From Akkermansia muciniphila (lineage in GTDB: Bacteria; Verrucomicrobiota; Verrucomicrobiia; Verrucomicrobiales; Akkermansiaceae): a stretch of DNA of 63,820 bases. The notes beneath the pieces are model-generated. The model ran no database searches. It was not told where the DNA came from and worked only from the letters and a program-made list of their open reading frames with translations. Position 1 is the first letter of the stretch; every line of letters starts with the position of its first letter. The translations under genes were made by a program, and so were the position numbers. Where the stretch lies: NCBI GenBank assembly GCA_945901795.1, contig CAMDLP010000012.1, positions 1-63,820 on the forward strand, written 5' to 3'. Positions 17,009 through 26,674 of this stretch are shown one piece after another.

Positions 17009-17091
17009 AAAAGCGGTAGAGATTGACGCACCGCCCAAACCACGGCTTCTTTCGCCACTCGCCGAAAATTACCGCCTTCCACACCAATTCG

Positions 17092-19056
17092 ATGCGCCAA
17101 CTCTTCCGCTCCGCCCCAGCTCGCCTTGCCCTTGTCGCATTCAGCCTGTTTTTTTCGCTCTCCCTGTTGTCCCGCCTGGCGCTATTGTTCACCGCCCGCC
17201 ATGACGTGAGCTGGGATATTTCAGTCTTTGGAATCCTTGGCTGCGGGATTTTCTACGACGCCGCAGCAGGGCTCTTCGCGGCGGCTCCGTGGCTGCTCCT
17301 TGGAATCATCGCTCCGGTTCGCGGCTTGAGATCGCGGATCGGCCAGTGGCTCATCGCCGGGCTGATGCTGGTTTTCGCGAGTATTTTCATCTTCATCTCC
17401 TCCTCGGAATGGTTCTTCTGGGACGAGTTCAATGTGCGTTTCAACTTCATCGCCGTGGACTACCTTATCTGGACGCAGGAAGTCCTTGGAAATATTTCCG
17501 AGTCCTATCCGATGGTGCCCATCTTGGGCGGAATCATCTTTGCAGGAGGACTGGTCGCATGGGCGATGAAACGGAAAGGCGTGTTTGTCTGGACCATGAA
17601 TGGCACTACCACCTGGGCCGACCGCTGCGGTGGGATGGCCGCAGGGCTGGGTCTCACCTCGCTAACGTTTCTGTTGGTCAGCCAGTCGGCGCTGCCAGCC
17701 TTCACCAACCAATTTAACAGCGAGCTCGCCAAGAACGGATGCTGGTCGTTCTTCGCCGCCTTCAAACAGATGGAACTGGATTACACCAAGTGGTATCCCA
17801 AGCTGCCGCAGGATGAAGCGCTCGCCACCGCGAAAAAACTCCTCGTCACCCCCAGCGAAACCGCCGCCTCCCCCGCCAACGACGACCTCCGCCGCACCAT
17901 CACGCACACCGGACCCGAGCAGCGCTGGAATGTCATTCTCATCTGCATGGAAAGCCTCGGCGCGGACTTCATGACCTACGGCGGCAACGATCGCCACATC
18001 ACTCCGAATCTCGACCGCCTCGCCAACGAATCGATCTTCTTCGAAAACCTCTACGCCACCGGCACCCGCACCGTCCGCGGCATGGAAGCGCTCACCCTGA
18101 ACCTTCCGCCCACCCCAGGCCAGGCGATCATCTACAGGCCGGAAGGTACGGATCTCGTCACCACTTTCAGCCCGTTTTTGAAACACGGTTACGATTGCGG
18201 ATTCTTCTACGGCGGCGACGGCCGGTTTGACTTCATGAACCGCTATTTCACCACCGCCGGATGCCGCCGGATGGATGTCGGGGCCTGGGAAAAAAGCGAC
18301 GTCTCCTTCAAGACCTCATGGGGTGCCTGCGACGAGGACCTTTTCAACAAAACCATTTCCGAAGCCGACAAGGCCGATACCGCCGGAAAACCCTTCCACT
18401 ACTTCTGCATGACCACCAGCAACCATCGTCCTTACGATTTCCCTGCCGGACGAATCGACATGCCGTCACACACCGGGCGAGACGCCGCTGTGAAATACTC
18501 CGACTGGGCCGTGCAGGACTTGATCAACAAGGCCAGCAAGCGCCCCTGGTTCAAGAACACCCTCTTCGTCTTCTGCGCGGACCACTGTGCCAGCAGCGCC
18601 GGCAAGTCCGAGCTGAACGTCCGGAAATTCCACATCCCCTGCATGATCTACAACCCGCAGCTCGTGCCCGCCAGGAAGATCGACACGCTGTGCGGCCAGA
18701 TCGACGTGATGCCCACCGTCTTCGGGTTGCTGAACTGGACGCATGACACCCTCGGCTACGGTCATGACCGGCTCGCGCCGGACGCCGCGTCACTGCCGCA
18801 CCAGGCGTTCATCAGCAACTATCAGAAAATCGCCTTGCTGCGGGATGACGGACTCGCGGTGCTCAAGCCCAAAACGCAGACGTCGCTCTATCAATGCGAC
18901 CTCAAGACTGGGTTCCTCACGCCCATAAAGCCGGAGGCCGCCGGCAGCCTTTTACGCGACACCACCGCCTACTATCAAACTGCCTCCTGGCTGTTCGGCA
19001 GCGGCCGCTTGAAGAAATCCTTCCAACAGCCCAACCCGTCGCACCCCAAGTCATGA
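17092..19056 (+). CDS. LTA-synthase-like membrane phosphotransferase (sulfatase fold)
   Basis: A 654-residue protein with five N-terminal membrane helices (to about residue 215) and an extracytoplasmic alkaline-phosphatase-fold domain. Metal-site motifs of the LtaS/MdoB group are seen: NVILICMESLGADFM (Glu ligand), ATGTRTVRGMEAL (candidate nucleophile Thr), and VFCADHCASSAGK (Asp-His). Relatives transfer phosphoglycerol to lipoteichoic acid or periplasmic glucans; a Gram-negative bacterium would more likely modify glycans or lipids. ATG 17092 is favoured over TTG 17023. Its stop overlaps the start of the methyltransferase gene (ATGA), so both act in one operon. Confidence 0.88.
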   Translation: MRQLFRSAPARLALVAFSLFFSLSLLSRLALLFTARHDVSWDISVFGILGCGIFYDAAAGLFAAAPWLLLGIIAPVRGLRSRIGQWLIAGLMLVFASIFIFISSSEWFFWDEFNVRFNFIAVDYLIWTQEVLGNISESYPMVPILGGIIFAGGLVAWAMKRKGVFVWTMNGTTTWADRCGGMAAGLGLTSLTFLLVSQSALPAFTNQFNSELAKNGCWSFFAAFKQMELDYTKWYPKLPQDEALATAKKLLVTPSETAASPANDDLRRTITHTGPEQRWNVILICMESLGADFMTYGGNDRHITPNLDRLANESIFFENLYATGTRTVRGMEALTLNLPPTPGQAIIYRPEGTDLVTTFSPFLKHGYDCGFFYGGDGRFDFMNRYFTTAGCRRMDVGAWEKSDVSFKTSWGACDEDLFNKTISEADKADTAGKPFHYFCMTTSNHRPYDFPAGRIDMPSHTGRDAAVKYSDWAVQDLINKASKRPWFKNTLFVFCADHCASSAGKSELNVRKFHIPCMIYNPQLVPARKIDTLCGQIDVMPTVFGLLNWTHDTLGYGHDRLAPDAASLPHQAFISNYQKIALLRDDGLAVLKPKTQTSLYQCDLKTGFLTPIKPEAAGSLLRDTTAYYQTASWLFGSGRLKKSFQQPNPSHPKS

Positions 19057-19646
19057 AATCAGACCGCCTCAGCGCCCAAGGATTCGTCAACCTCCATCGC
19101 AAGCTGCTCTTCCGCCTCATGGCGGTCGGCCTCGTCGCCTACTTTTTCCTGGTTCCAGACCCGTTGAAACTTTCCGATTTCGCCATCCTGTCCTTACAAA
19201 CCGCGGGAGCGCTCCTGATGTTTGCCGGAATCCTCGGCCGTGGGCTCGCCACCATTTCCATCGGCGGCCACAAGGACAGGACCATCATGCAAACCGAGCT
19301 CTATTCCATCTGCCGCAATCCGCTCTACTTCGCCTCCTTCCTGATGGCGCTCGGCTTCGGACTGCTCTCCGGACGCTTGGATTTCGCGCTGCTCGCATCG
19401 GTCGCCTACCTCGCGATTTTCTATCCGATGATGCGCAACGAGGCGAAATACCTCCGGGGAAAATTCGATGACTTCGCCGCGTATGAAAAGCGGGTGCCGC
19501 TCTTCTTCCCGAACGTGCTCCTCTGGCAGGAACGCAAGTATTTCGAAATCAATTTCAGACTGGTGAGAAAAACCCTACAGGACGCCTCGCTCGCACTGCC
19601 GCTCATTCCCCTGATGATTCTGGTCCGGGTTTATCTGGCCAAGTGA
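19053..19646 (+). CDS. Isoprenylcysteine/phospholipid-type membrane methyltransferase
   Basis: A 197-residue integral membrane protein with four or five helices. The SAM-binding signature of the ICMT/PEMT superfamily is at ELYSICRNPLYFASFLMALG (RNPxYF), followed by YPMMRNEAKYLRGKFDDFAAY, with the conserved NEExxL-like helix. The substrate is unknown; the family acts on lipids and prenylated molecules. ATG 19053 overlaps the previous stop. Being coupled to an LTA-synthase-like gene suggests a shared role in envelope lipid or glycan modification; this is inference. Confidence 0.85.
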   Translation: MKSDRLSAQGFVNLHRKLLFRLMAVGLVAYFFLVPDPLKLSDFAILSLQTAGALLMFAGILGRGLATISIGGHKDRTIMQTELYSICRNPLYFASFLMALGFGLLSGRLDFALLASVAYLAIFYPMMRNEAKYLRGKFDDFAAYEKRVPLFFPNVLLWQERKYFEINFRLVRKTLQDASLALPLIPLMILVRVYLAK

Positions 19647-19705
19647 CGAAAATCCGGACTGCCGGAAACCTTGCCGAGCGCCGCCGGACTCGTCATGCTC
19701 ACCCC

Positions 19706-21118
19706 ATGATCCGTCCGCTTTTGTTCCTCGGCTTGCTCGCCGCCGCCTCGCAGGCGCAGTCCTACGCCCCGGTCAACGAGCGCCCGCCCGCCCTCGCCCG
19801 CGAATTCCGCGGTGCCTGGATCGCCTGCATTTATAACCTCGACTGGCCCAGCTCGCCCGGCCTCAGCGCCGCCAGCCAGCAAGCCGAAATGCGCGGCATC
19901 CTCGACAAGCTCGCCGCGCTCAGGATGAACGCGGTCATCTTCCAGGTCCGCCCGCAGTGCGACGCGGTTTACGCCTCATCCATCGAGCCGTGGAGTTCAT
20001 CGCTCACCGGCACCATGGGCCGCTCGCCCGGCTACGATCCCCTCGCCTACTGCGTCAAGGAAGCTCACGCCCGCGGAATCGAAGTGCATGCGTGGTTCAA
20101 TCCGTTCCGCGCCCTTTCCAACAACTCCCAACAGATAGCGGGAAACCACGTCTGCCGCAGCGCGCCGGGCATCACCAAGAAATTCGGCACCATGACCTGG
20201 TGCGATCCCGCCAGCTCCGACACCCGCTCCCGCGCCCTCAACGTCATCCTCGACGTGGTCAAGCGCTACGACATCGACGGCGTCCACCTCGACGACTATT
20301 TCTATCCGTATCCATCAGGCAGCCTGCGCTTCCCCGATGGAAAAAGCCCCGCCGAGCGGCGCAGCTACGTCGATGGCTTCGTCAGCAGCCTCTACTCCTC
20401 CGTCAAGCGCCAGAAATCCTGGGTCCGCGTCGGCATCAGCCCCTTCGGCATCTGGCGGCCCGGCATCCCCGCGGGCATCGAGGCCGGCATCGACAGCTAC
20501 GAGCAACTCGCCGGCGACTCGCGCAAGTGGCTCAAAAACGGCTGGCTCGACTACCTCGCCCCGCAACTCTACTGGCGGGACTCGCCGCAAAAACAAAGTT
20601 TCTCCACCCTCCTCAACTGGTGGCGCCAGCAAGGATCGCGCCCCGTCTGGCCCGGCATCGCCACCACCCGCATCGGCGGTTCGGAAGACAACCGGCCCGC
20701 TTCGGAAATCACCCACCAGATCGACCTCAGCCGCAAGACCGGCAAAAACTGGAACGGCCACATCCACTGGAGCGCGAAAAGCCTCGTGAAAAACCAAGGC
20801 GGCATTTCCACCCGGCTTGCTAACACCTACACCCAGCCCGCCGCCATCCCGCCCATGCCGTGGGTCAACGACAACGCGCCCGCCGCCCCCGGCGTCAGCG
20901 CCTCGATCCAGGACGGCGGCACCTCGATCCGCTGCACGCCCGGCTCCGGCACTGCGAAACTCGCAGTCCAAGCCAAGATTGGCGGCACTTGGCGCACGAT
21001 GAAAATTTCACCGGTCAGCTCCCAAAGCATCACCATTCCGCGCGCCGACGCCATCGCCGTGACCGCCCTCGACCGCTTCGGAAACGCCAGCGCTCCGAAG
21101 GTGCTCGGCTTGCAATAA
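19706..21118 (+). CDS. GH10-like glycoside hydrolase (GHL10/YngK type)
   Basis: A 470-residue secreted protein with signal peptide MIRPLLFLGLLAAASQAQS. The catalytic barrel (DUF187/GHL10) opens with EFRGAWIACIYNLDWPS and shows the family blocks MNAVIFQVRPQCDA, HAWFNPFRA, IDGVHLDDYFYPYP (likely acid/base Asp-Asp), VGISPFGIWRPGIPAGI and LDYLAPQLYW. A C-terminal beta-sandwich, fibronectin-like, spans about residues 385-470. YngK/YddW-like relatives act on cell-wall or exopolysaccharide glycans. ATG 19706 starts the signal peptide. It lies 60 bases past the methyltransferase gene on the same strand. Confidence 0.9.
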   Translation: MIRPLLFLGLLAAASQAQSYAPVNERPPALAREFRGAWIACIYNLDWPSSPGLSAASQQAEMRGILDKLAALRMNAVIFQVRPQCDAVYASSIEPWSSSLTGTMGRSPGYDPLAYCVKEAHARGIEVHAWFNPFRALSNNSQQIAGNHVCRSAPGITKKFGTMTWCDPASSDTRSRALNVILDVVKRYDIDGVHLDDYFYPYPSGSLRFPDGKSPAERRSYVDGFVSSLYSSVKRQKSWVRVGISPFGIWRPGIPAGIEAGIDSYEQLAGDSRKWLKNGWLDYLAPQLYWRDSPQKQSFSTLLNWWRQQGSRPVWPGIATTRIGGSEDNRPASEITHQIDLSRKTGKNWNGHIHWSAKSLVKNQGGISTRLANTYTQPAAIPPMPWVNDNAPAAPGVSASIQDGGTSIRCTPGSGTAKLAVQAKIGGTWRTMKISPVSSQSITIPRADAIAVTALDRFGNASAPKVLGLQ

Positions 21119-21191
21119 GCTTTTCGCGTCTCCGCCCTTGCCACGCGGCGGATCACCGCGTTGACTTTCCGCCATTCCAATTTTCCCCACT

Positions 21192-21692
21192 GTGAAAGCT
21201 CACGAACTCTATTCCGCCGTCGATCCCGCCATTGTCACTCAAATCCTCGATTGGTTCCGCGCCAACGATAAGAATGTGTACCGATCCGCCGTCGCCACCC
21301 TGGCCGCCAACCGCAAGCTCCGCCCCGTCTTCATCGAGAAAAAATCCCTGGCCGACCAATACGCCTGGATTCACAAAACCCTAAAAATTAACGCCTGCGA
21401 CACCATCGGCGAGCACCTGCTGCAAGCCTACCTGATGGCTGGCCAGCAATCGCTGCTCGCCATGTTCTGCGACGGCATGGGCATCCCGCACGACGGCAAG
21501 GGCTCCGTCGTCGGCAACCTGCCCAAGAAACTCGACACCGAGCGCCTCGACTCCACCATCGAGCGCCTCGTCGATATTTTCGAACCCAAGCTCTTCGCCG
21601 TTTATCTCCACTGCTTCAACATGCAGGTCCCCGGCGGCTGGCCCGAGCTCAGCGAAAAACTCGCCTCCGACGAGCGCCTCAAGCTCGCGTGA
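21192..21692 (+). CDS. Conserved hypothetical protein
   Basis: A 166-residue soluble, mainly helical protein starting on GTG 21192 (VKAHELYSAVDPAIV). There is no signal peptide and no membrane segment. Recognisable features are a helical N-terminus, a central GEHLLQAYLMAGQQSLLAMF segment with GDGMGIPHDGKG next to it, and a C-terminal LFAVYLHCFNMQVPGGW. I do not recognise a named family. Codon use is like that of neighbours (strong C/G third positions), which supports a real gene. Confidence 0.75.
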   Translation: MKAHELYSAVDPAIVTQILDWFRANDKNVYRSAVATLAANRKLRPVFIEKKSLADQYAWIHKTLKINACDTIGEHLLQAYLMAGQQSLLAMFCDGMGIPHDGKGSVVGNLPKKLDTERLDSTIERLVDIFEPKLFAVYLHCFNMQVPGGWPELSEKLASDERLKLA

Positions 21693-22022
21693 AGGCAGGA
21701 GCGAGGGGCGGAGAGCATCTGCAAGGATCTCGCCCTAACCGCAGGTTCCTCACGCTCCACAGCAGTCCCCTCGCGCCGCTGCCGCCACCTGCTAGAAATT
21801 CGCTCCTGAAGGGTGGCTGACGGGCTGACGGCGTTTCCCACGAGCAAAACTCAGAACCCTGAATCGTTCTCCGCATCCAGTCCTCGAACGCGCTCGACTT
21901 CGTTAGGACCCCGCATTGCACGCACCAGCGCTTCCACGCCCTGCGCAGGAGTGCCGGTGTGTAGCGTAATCATCGAGACCTTCGCGCTCGAAACATTAAG
22001 CACAACAGGCCAAGCCCGCAGA

Positions 22023-22118
22023 GTCAAAAATGGGTTCTATGCCCATTCTCAACGCTGCCTGCACCACGCGGTCGGTGACTGTTGGGATTCCCAACGGCCG
22101 CTTTTGATTCGCTATCGC
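22023..22118 (-). pseudogene. Group II intron reverse transcriptase/maturase fragment
   Basis: Minus-strand translation gives 32 codons containing KRPLGIPTVTDRVVQAAL and, after RM, GIEPIFD. This is the highly conserved RT-0/RT-1 segment of LtrA-type group II intron proteins (usual form RPLGIPTVRDRVVQxAL, then xxxEPIFE). A TGA codon precedes the fragment and the homology stops right after EPIFD, where the next family block (SYGFRP) is missing. No domain V RNA hairpin was recognised nearby. It is a decayed relic. Confidence 0.75.
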
Positions 22119-22159
22119 TCACCCCTCGCGGAAGGGAACGCCGCCCGCCCCGCACTCCG

Positions 22160-22320
22160 ATAGTGCGCGATGCTCTGCTCGCGCCCACGGCAGCTCCGGC
22201 TCTGCCGGATGCGGGGCGGAGCGTCTTCTCTTCGCACGAAGAGCTCCGCCCCGCATGGAGCAGAGCTTCCATCCCCCGCCGGCGGCAGCAGCAGAGCTTG
22301 CCGCACTCCGGAGTGCTCCA
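22160..22320 (-). repeat. Dispersed palindromic repeat, copy A
   Basis: About 160 bases closely resembling 45912-46071 in the opposite orientation. It contains a 12-bp stem GCGGGGCGGAGC / GCTCCGCCCCGC (22211-22222 and 22243-22254) with an inner TCTTCGCACGAAGA hairpin, a second palindrome CCGGCTCTGCCGG just before it, and TGGAGCAGAGCTTCCA after it. CACTCCGGAGTG-like sequences bound it. No protein frame is conserved as such. Confidence 0.85.
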
Positions 22321-22436
22321 GTCATCATCGCCGAGACTCTTCGGAACACACTTTGGCCAAAACACAGGTGACTGCCGAAAGCGCCGGAGTAACCGTCTAT
22401 CGGGATGGGCATGGGCATCGTGTATCCGGGAAGATG

Positions 22437-22853
22437 CTATTTCGAAACCTTGATGCGGGCGGGGACGTCTTTGATCGGGATGCCGGCTTTGGTGAGTGCG
22501 TCCCAGACTTTGAGCAGGCGCTCGAGGGGGATGTTCTTATCCGCTTCGAGTTCGAGTTTGCGGCCGGGATTCTGTTTCTGGTAGGCGGCGAGATAGGATT
22601 GCAGTAAACCTTCCGGCACTGCGAGGGAATCGAGGGTGACGTTTCCAACGGCGTCCAAGACGATGGTCGAGCGCGTGTCGGCGACGGTATCGGACGGGAT
22701 TTCGCGGACGGTCGGCAGCTCGATCCGCAGCACGTCCCGCGGCTTCTTGAAGGCGGTGGAAACGATGAAGAAGACGAGCAGGACGAAGAGGATGTCGATC
22801 ATCGGAATGACCGCGATCTGGCTGCGGGTGGTTTTGGGGCGATGGAAACGCAT
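22437..22853 (-). CDS. exbD: ExbD/TolR-family biopolymer transport protein
   Basis: A 138-residue protein with one N-terminal membrane helix preceded by IAVIPMIDILFVLLVFFIV; the aspartate in PMIDIL is the proton-channel residue of ExbD/TolR. The periplasmic domain follows (RKLELEADKNIPLERLLKVW). It is the third gene of a minus-strand TonB-like, ExbB, ExbD operon, with 6 bases after exbB. The trio uses the proton-motive force to energise outer-membrane transport or envelope maintenance. Confidence 0.93.
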   Translation of the reverse strand: MRFHRPKTTRSQIAVIPMIDILFVLLVFFIVSTAFKKPRDVLRIELPTVREIPSDTVADTRSTIVLDAVGNVTLDSLAVPEGLLQSYLAAYQKQNPGRKLELEADKNIPLERLLKVWDALTKAGIPIKDVPARIKVSK

Positions 22854-22859
22854 GCTGGA

Positions 22860-23534
22860 TCAGGCGTTCGGGTTGGGCTTTTCGCAAGCGGATGCGAGAT
22901 CCGCCAGCAACGATTCCAGGCGGGCCGTTAGCATTTCAATGCGGCGGATGAAGTAGCCGTGGGCAACCACGCAGGGCACGGCGATGGCCAGCCCGACGAT
23001 GGTGGTGGTGAGCGCCTCGGAGATGCCGCGGGCGATGGCGAGGTGGTCCGAGTTGTCTCCCAGGCCCTGGAAAATGCGGACCAGTCCGGAGGCGGTGCCG
23101 AGAAGTCCTAGCAGCGGCGCGATGGTGATGATGGTATCCAGCACGGCGATGCCGGCGTGGAGGTGGAAGGTTTCCTCGCGGGCCGCGGATTCCACGGCGT
23201 GGGTGATTTCGGCGCGCGGCTTGCCGCGGTGTTTGACGACGATCGCGGAGAGCCGGGCGAGGGTGCTGGCACCTTTTGCAAACTCCTTGAGAATGGGCTC
23301 CACCTTGTCCGTCACGATGCGTTGCGGGAACTGGGCCACTTCCCGCGCAAGTGTGCTCGGGATTACGCGGCGGTTGGATAGAGAGAGGAGTTTATACAGG
23401 ATGGCCATCATGCCCGCGACCGAGGTGATGCCGAGCGGGATCATGAAAACCCCGCCTTTCTGGAGAAATTCCCAAACGATGTTGATGCCGGTGAGGTTGG
23501 CTGCGGCGAGGGTGAGGCTGGAGGATTCGAGCAT
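22860..23534 (-). CDS. exbB: ExbB/TolQ/MotA-family proton channel protein
   Basis: A 224-residue protein with three membrane helices: FMIPLGITSVAGMMAILYKL, LDTIITIAPLLGLLGTASGL and TTTIVGLAIAVPCVVAHGYF. The conserved motif APLLGLLGTASGLVRIFQ is the MotA_ExbB signature. The second residue block ISEALTTTIVGLAIAVP is typical of ExbB and TolQ. Spacing of 6 and 9 bases to neighbours supports one transcript. Confidence 0.95.
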   Translation of the reverse strand: MLESSSLTLAAANLTGINIVWEFLQKGGVFMIPLGITSVAGMMAILYKLLSLSNRRVIPSTLAREVAQFPQRIVTDKVEPILKEFAKGASTLARLSAIVVKHRGKPRAEITHAVESAAREETFHLHAGIAVLDTIITIAPLLGLLGTASGLVRIFQGLGDNSDHLAIARGISEALTTTIVGLAIAVPCVVAHGYFIRRIEMLTARLESLLADLASACEKPNPNA

Positions 23535-23543
23535 GGCGGTGAG

Positions 23544-24695
23544 TTAGAAGTAGAAGTTGAAAATGAGTTCGAGAGGTTCCTTGGCGAAGTCTTTTCGGAC
23601 CGCGGCGGGCATCGCGGGGATGTCGGCGTCGCGGATGGAATTGAGGGTGAAGCCTTTCTGGACCTCACCGGTTTCCATGTCGCCGACGAACTGGACGGAG
23701 CGCACCCGGCCGTTGGTTTCGACGAAGAAGCGGACGGTGAGGAATCCCGGGGTGATGAAGTCGCGGTGCCTGACGCAGTTGCGCTGCCATTCCTGTTCGA
23801 CGGCGCGGCTGATGAGCGCCTGATAGCGGCCGAGCGGCGAATCCGCCACATCGAGGGCGCTGCGGCCGGTGCGGGAAATCGAGCCGACGATGGCGGTCTT
23901 GCGTTGGTAGCCGCGGAATCCGGGATCTTTGGCGGTGGCGGTCGGAGCGGGTTTCGGCGCGTCGTCGGCTTTGGGTTCGGGTTTGCCATCCTTGGGCTGT
24001 CTCGGCGGAGTGGGCTTGATCGCGTCGCTTTCAGCGGTGTCCTGCGGGACCGCGACATCGACCGGATTCGGACCTTCTATCAAATGCTCGCGGGGCGGAG
24101 GGGTTGATTTGGAATCGTCCTGTCCGGGCGTGTCCGTTTGTTCACCGGGGGGCGAAATTTCCGCGACCGCGGGATCGGCGGTGTTGGTGGCGGCGGCGGG
24201 GGATGGCGGCGTCGGTGGCAGTGGTTTTGAAACTGGATCGCTGGCGAGGCTGCCGTCTTGGTAACGGCTCTCCGTGGTCTCGAAATCCTCGCGGTCCTTG
24301 GGCGCGATTCCCGCCTGCGAAGGCAGCGGCGGCGCGCTGGCGTCAGGGCTCCGGTCACTCGTCGCCTGGGTGTTCCGCTCGCCGATAAACGCGGGTTTTT
24401 CGGGAGCCGGGGCGAGCTGGTCTTCGGAAGTTCTGGCGAACGATGGCTTGCCGGGTGCTGCGGGAGCTACCGGCTCGGAGTTTGCGGCGGCGACGACCAT
24501 TTCCGGGAAAATCGTCACCGTCGTCTCGGCGGCGACGGCTGGTGGAACGGGATGCGTTTTACGAAATACCTGTGATCTCAGGGAGATGAAACCGACGGCC
24601 AGCAAGATTCCCGCGTTGACCAGCAACGACAAGCCGAGCGCGATCGCCCACAGGCGGGCGTCGCTCCGGGGTGCGGTTGAAGCGGGTAAGTTCAT
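23544..24695 (-). CDS. TonB-like energy transducer
   Basis: A 383-residue protein with a single N-terminal membrane helix (LWAIALGLSLLVNAGILLAV), then a long proline/alanine/lysine-rich periplasmic spacer of about 200 residues (PPTPPSPAAATNTADP, KDGKPEPKADDAPKPAP), and a C-terminal TonB-like domain (FLTVRFFVETNGRVRSVQFV) ending ELIFNFYF. This is the layout of TonB/TolA-type transducers. ATG 24695 is preferred over 24737 because the helix follows a short basic N-tail. It is first in the exbBD operon and diverges from ilvB across 251 bases. Confidence 0.85.
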   Translation of the reverse strand: MNLPASTAPRSDARLWAIALGLSLLVNAGILLAVGFISLRSQVFRKTHPVPPAVAAETTVTIFPEMVVAAANSEPVAPAAPGKPSFARTSEDQLAPAPEKPAFIGERNTQATSDRSPDASAPPLPSQAGIAPKDREDFETTESRYQDGSLASDPVSKPLPPTPPSPAAATNTADPAVAEISPPGEQTDTPGQDDSKSTPPPREHLIEGPNPVDVAVPQDTAESDAIKPTPPRQPKDGKPEPKADDAPKPAPTATAKDPGFRGYQRKTAIVGSISRTGRSALDVADSPLGRYQALISRAVEQEWQRNCVRHRDFITPGFLTVRFFVETNGRVRSVQFVGDMETGEVQKGFTLNSIRDADIPAMPAAVRKDFAKEPLELIFNFYF

Positions 24696-24946
24696 GGGCG
24701 ACGCTGCAACCCTTGTCGGGAAATGCGGCGGACGCAATCCGCGAAATTCACATCTTGGAGGCTTCTATTGCCTCAGGATGGCGATTTTTGGAAACGGCGG
24801 CTTCATTTTTTCATCATTTCGGCAGAAAGTGGTGATTCTCGAAGCTGACTCGGGCGTGATTCATGCGAACTTGTCGCGATTTCGGCAATTTCTGGTTGAT
24901 CTTGGGAGGCGGATGTTGCAAGTTTCGGTCGCCAACCCCAATTTTC

Positions 24947-26674
24947 ATGAGTAAAAATCAAATGGACGGCGCACAAGCGCTTATCAAGACCCTCGACGAC
25001 CTCGGGATCGAATACATTTTCGGATATTCCGGCGGAGCGGCCATCCCGATTTTCGACGCGCTCGAGACGGTCAAAACCAAGATGAAATTCATCCTCGTCC
25101 GCCACGAGCAGGGAGCCGTGCACATGGCCGACGGCTACGCCCGCGCCACCGGTCGGCCGGCCGCCGTGCTGGTGACTTCCGGCCCCGGTGCGGGAAACAC
25201 CGTCACCGGCTTGATGACCGCGATGATGGATTCGGTGCCGATGCTCGTGATCACCGGTCAGACGGTGACGTGGATGCTCGGCAAGGACGCGTTTCAAGAG
25301 GCGGACATTTTCGGCATCACCATCCCGGTGGTGAAGCACAATTATCTGGTGAAGGACACCAACGCGCTGCCGCGGATCGCCCGCGAGGCCTATCACATCG
25401 CCACCACCGGCCGCCCCGGTCCGGTGCTCATCGACGTGCCGAAGGATATTTCTCAAGGCCCGTTCTCCGGCGACATGAACCCGACCTTCGACCTCCCGGG
25501 CTACGATCCCACCACGGCTTTCAAGATTTGCCCGCAAGCCATCAAGCAAGCGACCGATCTAATCGCCAAGGCCAAGCGCCCGGTGATTCTAGCCGGGCAA
25601 GGCTGCATGATCGCCCGCGCGGACAAGGAGCTCATGCATCTGGCGGAAACGCTCAATTGCCCCGTCACCTCGACGCTTCTCGGCAAGGGCGTTTTCCCGG
25701 AAAATCACCCGCTCTCGCTCGGCATGCTCGGCATGCACGGCACCGCCTACGCCAACAAGGCGATGGTCGAGTGCGACTTGCTGATCAATGTCGGCTCGCG
25801 CTTCGACGACCGGATCATCGGCCAGCCGTCGAAATTCTGCGCCACCGCGAACATCATCCACATCGACATCGACCCTGCGGAAATGGGCAAGATGGTCCGT
25901 GCGCACGTAGAAATCGTCGGCGACGCCAAGGCCGCGCTCACTGAAATCAACGAGAAGATCGGCCCGCTCGAAACCACCGAGTGGATCGCCAAACTCGACG
26001 GCTACAAAAAGAAATTCCCGCTCTCCTACAAAAAACAAGGCGGGCTCCGCATGCAGCAAGTCATCGATGAGCTCTATCAACTCACCGAGGGCAAGGCCAT
26101 CGTCTCAACCGACGTCGGCCAGCACCAGATGTGGGCGGCGCAGTTTTACAAGAATCACGAGTCCTACCACTGGCTCTCGTCCGGCGGTGCCGGCACCATG
26201 GGCTTCGGCTTCCCGGCGGCCATCGGCGCGCAACTCGCCTGCCCGGATAAAATGGTCATTTCCATCTCCGGTGACGGCGGATTCCAGATGACCCTGTTCG
26301 AACTCGCCACCGCCGCGATTCACAAGCTGCCGATCAAGATCGTCGTCCTGAACAACCACTATCTCGGCATGGTCCGCCAGTGGCAGGAGCTTTTCTATGA
26401 TGACCGCACCTCCGGCGTGGACCTCATCGGCAACCCGGATTTCTGCAAGCTCGCCGCCGCCTACGGCATCCCGTCCGTGCACATCAAGCGCCCGGCGGAT
26501 GTCACCAAACAGTTGGAAAAAGCCCTCGCCTACAACGACGGCCCCATCCTCATCCACGCCGAGTGCGTGAAAACCGACAACGTCTTCCCGATGATCCCGG
26601 CGGGTGCTGCCCTCGAAGACATGATCATCGAAGCGCCGAAAACCAAGATGGCCAAGCCCGTGGGGTCCACGTAA
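24947..26674 (+). CDS. ilvB: Acetolactate synthase, large catalytic subunit
   Basis: A 575-residue ThDP enzyme making acetolactate or acetohydroxybutyrate for branched-chain amino acids. N-terminal ThDP-PYR domain with [15 protein letters not shown] and the catalytic glutamate in [19 protein letters not shown]; central FAD-binding domain; C-terminal ThDP-PP domain with [18 protein letters not shown] ... [13 protein letters not shown] (GDG-NN motif). ATG 24947 ([13 protein letters not shown]) matches family starts. The regulatory subunit ilvN follows after 105 bases that hold an inverted-repeat-like element. Confidence 0.97.
   Translation: MSKNQMDGAQALIKTLDDLGIEYIFGYSGGAAIPIFDALETVKTKMKFILVRHEQGAVHMADGYARATGRPAAVLVTSGPGAGNTVTGLMTAMMDSVPMLVITGQTVTWMLGKDAFQEADIFGITIPVVKHNYLVKDTNALPRIAREAYHIATTGRPGPVLIDVPKDISQGPFSGDMNPTFDLPGYDPTTAFKICPQAIKQATDLIAKAKRPVILAGQGCMIARADKELMHLAETLNCPVTSTLLGKGVFPENHPLSLGMLGMHGTAYANKAMVECDLLINVGSRFDDRIIGQPSKFCATANIIHIDIDPAEMGKMVRAHVEIVGDAKAALTEINEKIGPLETTEWIAKLDGYKKKFPLSYKKQGGLRMQQVIDELYQLTEGKAIVSTDVGQHQMWAAQFYKNHESYHWLSSGGAGTMGFGFPAAIGAQLACPDKMVISISGDGGFQMTLFELATAAIHKLPIKIVVLNNHYLGMVRQWQELFYDDRTSGVDLIGNPDFCKLAAAYGIPSVHIKRPADVTKQLEKALAYNDGPILIHAECVKTDNVFPMIPAGAALEDMIIEAPKTKMAKPVGST

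Larger units (their letters stand above)
21693..22436. other. Gene-free junk region with decayed mobile DNA
   Basis: No intact gene is seen in these 744 bases. Contents are a group II intron reverse-transcriptase fragment (22023-22118, minus), an unrelated coding-looking minus-strand stretch (about 21855-22020, reading VSMITLHTGTPAQGVEALV with no start) and the dispersed palindromic repeat at 22160-22320. The region separates a plus-strand gene from the convergent exbD-type gene. Confidence 0.7.
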
